From positions 1 to 64,000 of the forward strand of contig NZ_JAHXBF010000006.1 of the NCBI RefSeq assembly GCF_020103695.1: DNA of 64,000 bases, written 5' to 3'. Below the pieces are notes generated by a model. The model was not told the DNA's origin. It saw nothing but the letters and a program-made list of their open reading frames with translations, and made no database searches. Position 1 is the first letter of the stretch. Every line of letters starts with the position of its first letter. Below are positions 1-8,071 of this stretch, one piece after another. This DNA comes from Hyalangium versicolor (GTDB lineage: Bacteria > Myxococcota > Myxococcia > Myxococcales > Myxococcaceae). A program made the position numbers and the translations under genes.

Positions 1-38
1 CTGTAAGTCCGCTCTCAAGCGCTTGGTACTTCGCCGCG

Positions 39-719
39 ATGACTTCCTCCAGGTCCATGCCTACATTGATGGGCACGATCTCGGGCACCCGCAAACTGAA
101 ACTTTATTCCTGCGCGGCCCCTTACGGACTGCGCTCGGTGGGGATTGCTCGCCTCTACGTTCACGACGATCGCTTCGGGCCCTATGCGCGCATGACGTGG
201 GTCCCCCGCCAGGATGCCAACGCGGCCGAGGAACTCCCTCGTCTCAGTTTTGCTCCGTACGACGCCGGTTATGACGAGTTCGAGCAGCCGGTCTCGATTC
301 ACGAAGCCTATGTGCCGCTGTACCCCAAGCTCCGAATGAGCGCTACGGACCTGGTGTTGATGGCGAGCCAGTTGCTGCCGCTCGTGCGCTTTGTTGCCGG
401 GGAGGGCCAGCGGGACGAGCTCCTGGTCGACCTCCGCTTCGTCTTGAACGGGCGTTATTTGAGTGAAGCGCATGGGTTTGGCCTGTCACCGGATCGGACC
501 GAGCAGCTCGTCTCGACGTTGCTCTTGCCCCGCTACATCGGCGTCATCCGATTCTCTGTGGGAGACAGGCGCTTCCTGGACATCCTCTGTGACACCACCG
601 ACATTCCTCGGGCTCCTCCTGCATGGGCTCCCGTACTTGCCTTCATTCCAGCAGACGAGGGCCTCAAGGAGGCTTTGAAGAAGTTTGCCGCGAAGAATGG
701 AGATGCGTCGGTCATCTGA
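39..719 (+). CDS. Hypothetical protein, possibly cut at the 5' end
   Basis: I do not recognise the family. The product from the ATG at 39 is 226 residues. The reading frame stays open to the first base of the window, so the true start may lie outside it; in-frame ATGs at 39, 57 and 69 have no convincing ribosome binding site. No signal peptide or membrane segment is visible. The middle (about residues 85-150) is leucine-rich and the C-terminus is helical and lysine-rich. It converges with the FHA gene at 753 across a 33-bp gap. A real gene is supported by length and codon use only; function unknown. Confidence 0.6.
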   Translation: MTSSRSMPTLMGTISGTRKLKLYSCAAPYGLRSVGIARLYVHDDRFGPYARMTWVPRQDANAAEELPRLSFAPYDAGYDEFEQPVSIHEAYVPLYPKLRMSATDLVLMASQLLPLVRFVAGEGQRDELLVDLRFVLNGRYLSEAHGFGLSPDRTEQLVSTLLLPRYIGVIRFSVGDRRFLDILCDTTDIPRAPPAWAPVLAFIPADEGLKEALKKFAAKNGDASVI

Positions 720-752
720 CCGGGCTCCGAGGTGCTACACGCTCTGAGCCGT

Positions 753-1256
753 CTAGCGGGCGCTGCGCAGCCGCGTGTAGAGCGTGTCCGTGAGCAGGAA
801 CCAGAACTGCACGTAGCCCACGCTGAGGATGTCTCCGTCCTTCAGCGTGGCCTCGCGGTTCACGACGAGCGTTCCGTTCAGGAATGTGCCGTTGCGCGAG
901 CCGAGGTCCTTCACCGTGCAGCGGCGCTCGGCCTCATTCCAGCGCAGCACGGCGTGCTGCTTGGACACCGACTTGTCCTCGAGCACCACGTCACAGTCCG
1001 GCAGCCGCCCGAACGTTATCGAGTCCGTCTCGCCCAGGGGTGGCAGCGTCGCGACGAGCAGGTTCTCGAACTCGAACAGCAGCGTGAGCATCCCCTGTTC
1101 GATGGTGCCTCGGTTGGCCGTGTGCGTCGGAGCCAACGTCTCCGAGGACTCCTCGCTTGGAGGCCGCTGGATGAGTGTGAAGGGCCCCAGTTGGCCGCGG
1201 AACTTCTCCGCGGACAGGGACGCGCCGAGCGTTCGCAGTTCCTTGATTGAAATCAC
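753..1256 (-). CDS. FHA domain protein
   Basis: A 167-residue cytoplasmic protein whose C-terminal half is a forkhead-associated domain, a phosphothreonine-binding module. Visible hallmarks are GR at residues 83-84, SVSKQH at 96-101 and GSRNGTFLNG at 119-128, which are the phosphopeptide-binding loops. The N-terminal 75 residues match nothing I know. The start is a GTG at 1256 preceded by AGGTGG at a suitable distance. Myxobacteria carry many FHA proteins that read out Ser/Thr kinase signalling; the partner kinase is not evident here. Transcribed divergently from the nucleoside hydrolase gene. Confidence 0.88.
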   Translation of the reverse strand: MISIKELRTLGASLSAEKFRGQLGPFTLIQRPPSEESSETLAPTHTANRGTIEQGMLTLLFEFENLLVATLPPLGETDSITFGRLPDCDVVLEDKSVSKQHAVLRWNEAERRCTVKDLGSRNGTFLNGTLVVNREATLKDGDILSVGYVQFWFLLTDTLYTRLRSAR

Positions 1257-1401
1257 AGCCGGTTTCCACCTCTGATCAACGGGCTGCCGCGCATCATGCC
1301 ATCAGAAGCGCACCCTGAGCACCTGGGAGTCAGGAGGAGTGGGGGTGTCTCGTCACGGCGCGCAGGTCCGCCCGCCGGACCGACTTCCCACGGAGAGTGA
1401 C

Positions 1402-2268
1402 ATGGACCTGATCGTCGAGACGGACATCGGACGCGATGCCGATGACTTCTTCGCCTTGCTCTACCTCGTCGCGGCGGGGGTCCACATCCGAGCCATTACC
1501 ATCTCCCCAGGCGATCAGGATCAAGTGGCGGTGGCCCGCTTCCTCTGCCGGCAGGTGGGCCTGGACATCCCCGTGGGGAGCGCGGGCCCGGAGAGGGACA
1601 AGTCCAGCGTGGGCGGCGTGCACGTGGACATCCTGAAGAAGTACGACTGGCCGAAGCGCCTCCCTCCCGATGGTCACGGCCACGAGATCGTCCGGGACAC
1701 GATGGCGAAGTACCCTGAGGCCGAGTGGTTCATCATCGGCCCAGTGCAGAACATCTCGGGCTACCTCAAGAGTGACGCGGCGTCGTTGCCCCGGCGAGCA
1801 ACCATGCAGGGGGGCTTTGTGGGCTACCACCTGTACGCGCCGCCCGTGCGGCTCCGCAAGTTCGAGGGGCTGGAGGCGGTGGCCACCTTCAACCTGAATG
1901 GAGACGTGAAGGGCGCACAGCGCTTCCTCTCGCAGGACATTCCCCGGCGGTTCGTGGGCAAGAACGTCTGTCACACCATGGTCTACGACCGGAGGATCCT
2001 CGAGCGGCACCTCGCGCATGCGCCCCGGACGCGCGCGATGGAGCTCTTCCTGGAGGGCATGAGGCTGTACCTCGAGGGAGCTCCCGAGAAGATGTTTCAC
2101 GATCCCACCGCTGCGGTCTGTCATCTCCACCCCGAGGTGGGGACCTGGATCCAAGGCGAACTCTTCCGCGAGAAGGGCGGCTGGGGCACTCGGGCGGGAG
2201 GGAGGGACCAGATGCTCGTGGACCTTCAGCGCGAGGCTGTCTGGGACCATATCTTCACGGGCACGTGA
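1402..2268 (+). CDS. Nucleoside hydrolase (inosine/uridine-preferring family)
   Basis: Predicted to cleave the N-glycosidic bond of ribonucleosides, giving base plus ribose, in the cytoplasm. The N-terminus holds the calcium-binding motif of the family in the variant form ETDIGRDADD (residues 6-15), where canonical members read DTDPGxDD. The 288-residue length is near the usual ~310. The ATG at 1402 is preferred because the family's first beta strand begins directly after it and GGAGAG precedes it. An in-frame GTG at 1345 behind a strong AGGAGGAG is an alternative that would add 19 residues. A short stem-loop (GGTCCG/CGGACC, 1365-1381) sits between the two candidate starts. Substrate not predictable. 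Confidence 0.8.
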   Translation: MDLIVETDIGRDADDFFALLYLVAAGVHIRAITISPGDQDQVAVARFLCRQVGLDIPVGSAGPERDKSSVGGVHVDILKKYDWPKRLPPDGHGHEIVRDTMAKYPEAEWFIIGPVQNISGYLKSDAASLPRRATMQGGFVGYHLYAPPVRLRKFEGLEAVATFNLNGDVKGAQRFLSQDIPRRFVGKNVCHTMVYDRRILERHLAHAPRTRAMELFLEGMRLYLEGAPEKMFHDPTAAVCHLHPEVGTWIQGELFREKGGWGTRAGGRDQMLVDLQREAVWDHIFTGT

Positions 2269-2380
2269 GAGGGGCCCGGGTAGGACGTGCCGCGTCATGA
2301 CCGTCCGGGCAGGACAGAAGCCCTGACCGGGTAGGATCTTGAGATTGACGGGCTCCAACCCCGGGAGGAACCTTCGCGCG

Positions 2381-4462
2381 ATGAGTCAAGCGGAAGGGAT
2401 GAAGGGGAGCCTCGCGAGCAAGCTGGGCTGGGCTGCGCTCGCCGTTCTGGGCGCGTTCTGTCTGGGCACGGTCGCTCTGCACCGAGGCGAGTCGATCAAC
2501 GCCACATGGCTGGTGGTGGCCGCTGTTTCCACGTTCATGATCGGCTATCGGTTCTACAGCCGCTTCATTGCCGAGAAGGCGCTCCAGCTCGATCCCACTC
2601 GCACCACACCGGCGCGGCGCCACAACGATGGGCTCGATTACGTGCCCACCGACAAGTGGGTGCTCTTCGGGCACCACTTCGCCGCCATCGCGGGCGCTGG
2701 GCCGCTGGTGGGGCCGGTGCTCGCCGCGCAGATGGGCTACCTGCCCGGCACGATGTGGATCCTCTTCGGAGTGCTGCTGGCCGGCGCGGTGCAGGACTTC
2801 ACCATCCTGTTCCTGTCCATTCGCCGGGACGGCAAGTCCCTGGGCGACATGGTGCGCATGGAGATGGGCCCCGCCGCCGGTGTGGTGGCGATGATCGGCG
2901 TGCTGATGATCATGATGATCATCCTCGCCGTGCTGGCACTTGTGGTGGTCAAGGCGTTGGCCTCCAGCGCCTGGGGCACCTTCACGGTGGCCATGACCAT
3001 TCCCATCGCCCTGCTGATGGGCGTGTACCTGCGCTATCTCCGGCCCGGCCGGGTGCTCGAGGTCTCCGTCATCGGCTTCGTGCTGCTCATGCTGTCCATC
3101 TGGCTGGGTGGCCGCGTGGCCGACAACCCGGCGCTGGCTCCGTTGTTCACCTATGACGGCCGGGCCCTGGCGTGGATGCTGATTGCGTACGGCTTCTGCG
3201 CCTCGGTGCTTCCGGTGTGGCTGCTGCTAGCGCCTCGCGACTACCTGTCCACCTTCTTGAAGATCGGCACCATCCTGGTGCTGGCGGTGGGCATCGTCCT
3301 GGCCCGTCCCGAGCTGCGCATGCCCGCGATGACCAAGTTCATCGACGGCACCGGCCCTGTGTTCTCCGGCAACCTCTTCCCGTTCCTCTTCATCACCATC
3401 GCCTGTGGAGCGGTGTCCGGGTGGCACTCGCTCATCTCCTCGGGCACCACGCCGAAGATGCTCTCCAACGAGAGCGAGGCGCGCATGGTGGGCTATGGCG
3501 CCATGCTCATGGAGGCCTTCGTCGCCATCATGGCGCTGATCTCCGCCACGGTGCTGCAGCCCGGGGTGTACTTCGCCATGAACTCTCCTCCGGGGCTGAT
3601 TGGCACCACGGTGGAGAACGCGGCCCAGGTGATCAGCCAGTGGGGCTTCGTGCTCACTCCCGAGGTGCTCACCCAGACGGCTCGGGAGATTGGCGAAAGC
3701 TCCATCCTGTCTCGGGCCGGTGGCGCGCCGACCCTCGCCGTGGGAATGGCGCAGATCCTCCACGGGCTGGTCGGCGGAGAGGGGATGATGGCCTTCTGGT
3801 ACCACTACGCCATCCTCTTCGAGGCGCTGTTCATCCTCACCACCGTGGATGCTGGCACCCGCGTCGGCCGCTTCATGATCCAGGAGCTGGCCGGTCTGGT
3901 CTATGCGCCACTGAAGAGAACGGACTCCTGGGGCGCGAACCTCATCGCGACCGTGGTTTGCGTGGCCGGCTGGGGCTACTTCCTCTACCAGGGCGTGGTG
4001 GATCCGCTCGGCGGTATCAACACGCTGTGGCCGTTGTTCGGTATCGCCAACCAGATGCTGGCCGCCATCGCGTTGACCCTGGCGTGTGTGGCGCTCGTGA
4101 AGATGAAGCGCGAGCGCTTCCTGTGGATCCCCGCCATTCCCACCGCGTGGCTGGTGCTGTGCACGCTGACCGCTGGCTGGCAGAAGGTCTTCAGCAGTGA
4201 CATCCGCGTCAGCTTCCTCGCCCATGCGCGCGCCTTCTCCGCGGCCCGGGACAGCGGCAAGGTGCTCGCTCCGGCGAAGACGCTCGAGGAGATGCAGCGT
4301 GTCATCACCAACGACTACGTGGACGCCAGCCTCACCGTCCTCTTCATGCTGGTGGTCGTGACGACGCTCGCGTTCGGAATTCGCGCCGCGCTTGCGGCCC
4401 GCCGCTCGGTGGCTCCAACAGCGCAGGAGACCCCTCACGTGCCCCTGGTGGCGGACTCTTGA
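2381..4462 (+). CDS. cstA: Carbon starvation protein CstA family transporter
   Basis: A 693-residue multi-pass inner-membrane protein of the CstA/BtsT family, whose E. coli members take up pyruvate and were earlier linked to peptide use. Family traits are the early YRFYSRFIAEK segment, the DYVPTDKWVLFGHHFAAIAGAGPL-type block near residues 80-105, about 15 or more hydrophobic segments, and near-identity in length to E. coli CstA (701). The ATG at 2381 is chosen because GGGAGGA lies about 11 nt upstream. The stop is one base before the ybdD-like gene, so the two are translationally linked. No two-component pair like BtsSR is adjacent. Confidence 0.93.
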   Translation: MSQAEGMKGSLASKLGWAALAVLGAFCLGTVALHRGESINATWLVVAAVSTFMIGYRFYSRFIAEKALQLDPTRTTPARRHNDGLDYVPTDKWVLFGHHFAAIAGAGPLVGPVLAAQMGYLPGTMWILFGVLLAGAVQDFTILFLSIRRDGKSLGDMVRMEMGPAAGVVAMIGVLMIMMIILAVLALVVVKALASSAWGTFTVAMTIPIALLMGVYLRYLRPGRVLEVSVIGFVLLMLSIWLGGRVADNPALAPLFTYDGRALAWMLIAYGFCASVLPVWLLLAPRDYLSTFLKIGTILVLAVGIVLARPELRMPAMTKFIDGTGPVFSGNLFPFLFITIACGAVSGWHSLISSGTTPKMLSNESEARMVGYGAMLMEAFVAIMALISATVLQPGVYFAMNSPPGLIGTTVENAAQVISQWGFVLTPEVLTQTAREIGESSILSRAGGAPTLAVGMAQILHGLVGGEGMMAFWYHYAILFEALFILTTVDAGTRVGRFMIQELAGLVYAPLKRTDSWGANLIATVVCVAGWGYFLYQGVVDPLGGINTLWPLFGIANQMLAAIALTLACVALVKMKRERFLWIPAIPTAWLVLCTLTAGWQKVFSSDIRVSFLAHARAFSAARDSGKVLAPAKTLEEMQRVITNDYVDASLTVLFMLVVVTTLAFGIRAALAARRSVAPTAQETPHVPLVADS

Positions 4463-4463
4463 G

Positions 4464-4667
4464 ATGTGGCTCTCGCGCGATGAGCTGAGGGGACTGTGGC
4501 GTCGGGCCGTGCAGACTGCTCGGCTGATCATTGGCGTGCCCGACTACGACACCTACGTCCAGCACATGCGTGTGCACCACCCGGAGCGGCCGGTGATGAG
4601 CTACGCGGAGTTCTTCAACGAGCGGATGCAGGCTCGCTACCGTCGAGGCGGTGGGCGCTGCTGCTGA
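4464..4667 (+). CDS. YbdD/YjiX family small protein
   Basis: A 67-residue protein of the YbdD/YjiX family (formerly DUF466). It carries the family signature around residues 21-50: GVPDYDTYVQHMRVHHPE followed by MSYAEFF, and a Cys-Cys C-terminus. In enterobacteria the homologues YbdD and YjiX are encoded directly after CstA and BtsT and are needed for pyruvate transport. The same arrangement here, with a 1-bp gap, supports a transporter accessory subunit. The ATG at 4464 immediately follows the cstA stop. Confidence 0.9.
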   Translation: MWLSRDELRGLWRRAVQTARLIIGVPDYDTYVQHMRVHHPERPVMSYAEFFNERMQARYRRGGGRCC

Positions 4668-4682
4668 ACTGAGTGGGTTGCG

Positions 4683-4738
4683 AACTGGTATGACAGGCAT
4701 ACCGGTTGGTTTCGGTCTCGCCCGACGCGGGTTCCTCC
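4683..4738 (+). repeat. Dispersed intergenic repeat, copy 1
   Basis: Positions 4683-4707 form an interrupted palindrome with half-sites AACTGGTATG and CATACCGGTT around the spacer ACAGG. The next ~31 bp (to 4738) contain TCTCGCCCGACG followed by GGGTTCCTCC. The same composite occurs in reverse orientation at 47190-47244 with one indel in the tail, and the palindrome alone recurs at 10599-10623. The copy lies between the ybdD-like gene and the alpha-galactosidase gene. Confidence 0.8.
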
Positions 4739-4836
4739 CTGCATCCCATCGCCTGCCAAACTGCTCACTGGTGAACAGTGGGAGTCCTGCGGAACCACAG
4801 CTCTTGTGCAAGAGAATGGAGCCCTTTAAGTCGCGC

Positions 4837-4857
4837 TTTCCTTGATAATCAAGGAAA
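4837..4857. promoter_or_regulatory. 21-bp perfect palindrome, probable operator
   Basis: Arms TTTCCTTGAT and ATCAAGGAAA flank a single central base, so all ten pairs match. It ends 29 bp before the alpha-galactosidase start codon. Together with the weaker palindrome CTCTTG-TG-CAAGAG at 4801-4814 it suggests binding of a dimeric regulator over the promoter or leader of the gene. No regulator gene is adjacent. It could alternatively act as an RNA hairpin in the leader. Confidence 0.5.
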
Positions 4858-4886
4858 TGAAATTGCATTTGCACAGGAGCCAGCAC

Positions 4887-6905
4887 ATGCGCGCACGCGG
4901 AATCGCTGCGGGACTGACCGGTCGCCTCATTCTTCTCTCCACGCTACTCGGGATGAGTGCCCACGCCCTGGACAATGGCTTGGCGCGGACTCCGCCCATG
5001 GGGTGGAACAGCTGGAACAAGTACGCCTGCAACATCAACGAGACGCTCATCAAACAGCAGGCGGATGCGATGGTCAGCAGCGGGCTCAAGGCCGCTGGCT
5101 ATCAGTACATCAACATCGATGACTGCTGGCAGGTCAGCCGAGACGCCAATGGCAACATCGTCGCGGACTCCACGCGCTTTCCCAGCGGCATCGCGGCGCT
5201 GGCGGACTACGTCCACAGCAAGGGCTTGAAGCTTGGCGTCTACACGGACATCGGCACCGCCACCTGTCAGGGCCGGCCCGGCAGCCGTGGCTACGAAGTG
5301 AAGGACGCCAACCAATACGCCGCCTGGGGCGTGGACTACGTCAAGGTCGACTGGTGCAACACGCCTGGCTACGACGCTCCGTCGAGCTACGCGGTGATGC
5401 GAGACGCCCTCGCTCAGGCCAGCCGCCCCATCGTCTTCAGCATCTGCAACTGGGGCGTCCAGTCACCGTGGAACTGGGGCCCGAGCACCGGCAACCTCTG
5501 GCGCACCACCGGGGACATCAACGACAGCTGGGGCAGCTTCACCGGCATCCTCGACAGCAATGCCCAGCACGCCGCCTCCGCCGGGCCCGGGAGCTGGAAC
5601 GATCCGGACATGCTCATCGTTGGCCTCTACGGCTCCAACGGAGTGGGCGGCACGGGCATGACGGACACCGAGTACCAGGCCCACTTCAGCCTCTGGGCCC
5701 TCATGGCCGCCCCGCTCATCATGGGCAATGACCTCACCAACATGAATGCGGCGACTCGCAACATCCTGATGAACAGTGAAGTCATCGCCGTGGATCAGGA
5801 CCCGCTCGGCATCCAGGGCAGCAAGGTCGTCGACAACAACGGGCTCCAGGTCTGGTCGAAGAAGCTGACTGGCTCTGGAGTTCGCGCCGTGGTGCTGTTC
5901 AACCGCTCCGCCGCCGCCGCCAACATCACCGCCAACTGGAGCGACCTGGGGCTCGCCGCAGGCAGCGCTACGGTCCGGGATCTCTGGGCGAAGGCGGATC
6001 GCGGCTCGTTCACCAACAGCTACACCGCCAATGTCCCGTCTCACGGCGTGGTGATGCTCAAGGTCGTCGGCACCGAGGTCGTCGTGCCGGTGGGCACCAC
6101 CTATCTGAGCGATGACACCTGGTCCCTGGCCTCCAGCGGCTGGGGCCCTGTCGAGCGCAACCTCAGCAATGGCGAGCAGGCCAGCGGTGATGGGCGGACG
6201 ATCACCCTCAATGGCGCCACCTATGCCAAGGGGCTCGGCATCCATGCGAACTCCCAGGTGGACTTCAACCTCTCGGGTCGGTGCTCGAGCTTCACCGCGG
6301 ATATCGGGCTCGATGACGAGGTGGGCAGCAACGGCAGTGTCATCTTCCAGGTCTGGGGAGACAGCACCAAGCTGTACGACAGCGGGACGATGACCGGCGC
6401 CTCCGCGACCAAGAGCCTCAGCGTCAACGTCTCCGGCAGGTCCACGCTCAAGCTCGTCGTCACGGACAATGGCGACAACGATCAGTACGACCATGCGGAC
6501 TGGGCCAACGCGCGCATCACCTGCGGCAGCACCGCCACCTTCGAGGCGGAGGACTCCGCCAACACCCTCGCCGGAGGCGCCGTGAGGGCCACCTGCCCTG
6601 GGTGCTCAGGCGGCCAGAAGGTCGGCTTCCTGGGAAATGGCGGCACGCTGACCTTCAACAGCGTCTACGTCCCCGTCGCCGGCAACTACACCCTCACCGT
6701 CTCCTATTCCACCGCCGAGGTGCGCTCCCTGTCCTTGCGTGTCAACGCAGGGACGACGGCGACCTACAGCCTGGCCAGCACCGGCAGCTATGACGTGCCA
6801 GCCTCCTGGCAGACCACCGTGAACCTGAGCGCGGGCAACAACACCCTCCAGTTCTCCAACGCTTCGGGCTGGGCGCCCGACCTCGACAAGATCAGCGTGC
6901 AGTAG
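4887..6905 (+). CDS. Secreted GH27 alpha-galactosidase with NPCBM and C-terminal CBM-like modules
   Basis: A 672-residue exported glycosidase of family GH27 (alpha-galactosidase; some members are beta-L-arabinopyranosidases). The signal peptide covers about residues 1-27, ending SAHA. The catalytic barrel begins at TPPMGWNSWN; the nucleophile is D155 in YVKVDWCN and the acid/base is D241 in WNDPDML. Residues ~405-549 look like an NPCBM domain (GWGPVERN, GLGIHANS), and ~550-672 like a CBM6/35-type sugar-binding module starting FEAEDSA. The ATG at 4887 follows AGGAG. The adjoining AraFGH genes suggest that released galactose or arabinose is imported. Confidence 0.92.
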   Translation: MRARGIAAGLTGRLILLSTLLGMSAHALDNGLARTPPMGWNSWNKYACNINETLIKQQADAMVSSGLKAAGYQYINIDDCWQVSRDANGNIVADSTRFPSGIAALADYVHSKGLKLGVYTDIGTATCQGRPGSRGYEVKDANQYAAWGVDYVKVDWCNTPGYDAPSSYAVMRDALAQASRPIVFSICNWGVQSPWNWGPSTGNLWRTTGDINDSWGSFTGILDSNAQHAASAGPGSWNDPDMLIVGLYGSNGVGGTGMTDTEYQAHFSLWALMAAPLIMGNDLTNMNAATRNILMNSEVIAVDQDPLGIQGSKVVDNNGLQVWSKKLTGSGVRAVVLFNRSAAAANITANWSDLGLAAGSATVRDLWAKADRGSFTNSYTANVPSHGVVMLKVVGTEVVVPVGTTYLSDDTWSLASSGWGPVERNLSNGEQASGDGRTITLNGATYAKGLGIHANSQVDFNLSGRCSSFTADIGLDDEVGSNGSVIFQVWGDSTKLYDSGTMTGASATKSLSVNVSGRSTLKLVVTDNGDNDQYDHADWANARITCGSTATFEAEDSANTLAGGAVRATCPGCSGGQKVGFLGNGGTLTFNSVYVPVAGNYTLTVSYSTAEVRSLSLRVNAGTTATYSLASTGSYDVPASWQTTVNLSAGNNTLQFSNASGWAPDLDKISVQ

Positions 6906-6956
6906 GTACGGCGCGCAGGGCCCGAGTCCTGGAAGATTTCAGGCACACCGTGGTGA

Positions 6957-6984
6957 TTGACTCGGGTCCTGCTTGCACTACGCT
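6957..6984 (+). promoter_or_regulatory. Sigma-70-like promoter before araF
   Basis: TTGACT (6957-6962), a 16-bp spacer and TACGCT (6979-6984) lie about 75 bp upstream of the araF start. The match to TTGACA/TATAAT is good for the -35 box and moderate for the -10 box. It would let araFGH be expressed separately from the alpha-galactosidase gene. Confidence 0.4.
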
Positions 6985-7060
6985 CGAAGTAGGGTCGGCG
7001 ATCGCCGCCCGAGCACCCGTACAACTCACACGTCAGAGACCTGGCTGTTCAGGAGGAACG

Positions 7061-8062
7061 ATGCGCCTCTGGAAGAACCTGCTCATGGCCTTGGCCATGT
7101 CCGTATTCGCGGCGTCGGTGGCGGAAGCAGCGGACCCGAAGGATCCGAAGGACGTGAAGATCGGCTTCGTCGTCAAGCAGCCCGAGGAACCGTGGTTCCA
7201 GGACGAGTGGAAGTTCGCGGACATCGCCGCCAAGGAGAAGGGCTTCACCCTCATCAAGATTGGCGCAGAGGACGGCGAGAAGGCCCTCTCAGCTATCGAC
7301 AACCTGGGAGCCCAAGGCGCGCAAGGCGTCATCATCTGCACCCCGGACGTCAAGCTGGGGCCCGGCCTGGTCGCTCGCGCCAAGGCCAATCAGCTCAAGC
7401 TGATGACCGTCGATGATCAGCTCGTCAACAGCAAGGGCAAGGCGCTCGAGGATGTGCCCCACATGGGCATCTCCGCCACCAAGATTGGCGAGGCCGTGGG
7501 TCAGGCCATCGTCGATCAGATCAAGGCACGCGGCTGGAACGTGAAGGACGTGGGTGCCATCCGCGTCTCCTACGACCAGCTCCCCACCGCCAAGGACCGC
7601 GTCGAGGGCGCCATCTCCGTGCTGAAGCAGAACGGCTTCCTGGCGCAGAACATCTTCGACGCGCCGCAGAGCAAGACGGACACCGAGGCGTCCCTGAACG
7701 CCGCCACCGTCGTCCTCAACAAGAACCCCAACATCAAGAAGTGGGTCGCCTTCGGTCTCAATGACGAGGCCGTGCTCGGCGCCGTCCGCGCCACCGAGGC
7801 CGTGGGCCTGAAGGGCACGGACGTGGTGGGCGTGGGCATCGGCGGCTCGGATGCCGCCATCAACGAGTTCAAGAAGCCCTCGCCGACCGGCTTCTATGGC
7901 TCCGTCATCATCTCGCCCAAGCGCCACGGGTACGAGACGACGCTCAACATGTTCAACTGGGTCCTCGCCAACAAGCCGCCGGAGAAGCTCACCCTTACCT
8001 CCGGCAAGCTGGCCACCCGCGATACGTATGTGGCGGTCCGCAAGGACCTCGGGCTCCAGTAG
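7061..8062 (+). CDS. araF: L-arabinose-type sugar-binding protein (AraF-like)
   Basis: A 333-residue periplasmic sugar-binding protein of an ABC importer. A signal peptide of about 23 residues ends AEA. The mature part follows E. coli AraF closely: FVVKQPEEPWFQDEWKFAD, IICTPDVKLG, a VDDQLVN segment, GLNDEAVLGAVRATE, and TGFYGSVIISPKRHGYE. AraF binds L-arabinose and also D-galactose, which fits the neighbouring alpha-galactosidase. The start is supported by AGGAGG 6 nt upstream. The gene is followed by araG after 9 bp, so it is the first gene of a three-gene transport operon. Confidence 0.92.
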   Translation: MRLWKNLLMALAMSVFAASVAEAADPKDPKDVKIGFVVKQPEEPWFQDEWKFADIAAKEKGFTLIKIGAEDGEKALSAIDNLGAQGAQGVIICTPDVKLGPGLVARAKANQLKLMTVDDQLVNSKGKALEDVPHMGISATKIGEAVGQAIVDQIKARGWNVKDVGAIRVSYDQLPTAKDRVEGAISVLKQNGFLAQNIFDAPQSKTDTEASLNAATVVLNKNPNIKKWVAFGLNDEAVLGAVRATEAVGLKGTDVVGVGIGGSDAAINEFKKPSPTGFYGSVIISPKRHGYETTLNMFNWVLANKPPEKLTLTSGKLATRDTYVAVRKDLGLQ

Positions 8063-8071
8063 GCCGGGCGT

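Noticed and set aside
1365..1381. Stem-loop GGTCCG/CGGACC as a riboswitch
   Set aside because: Only a 6-bp stem with no conserved flanking structure; in GC-rich DNA such hairpins are frequent.
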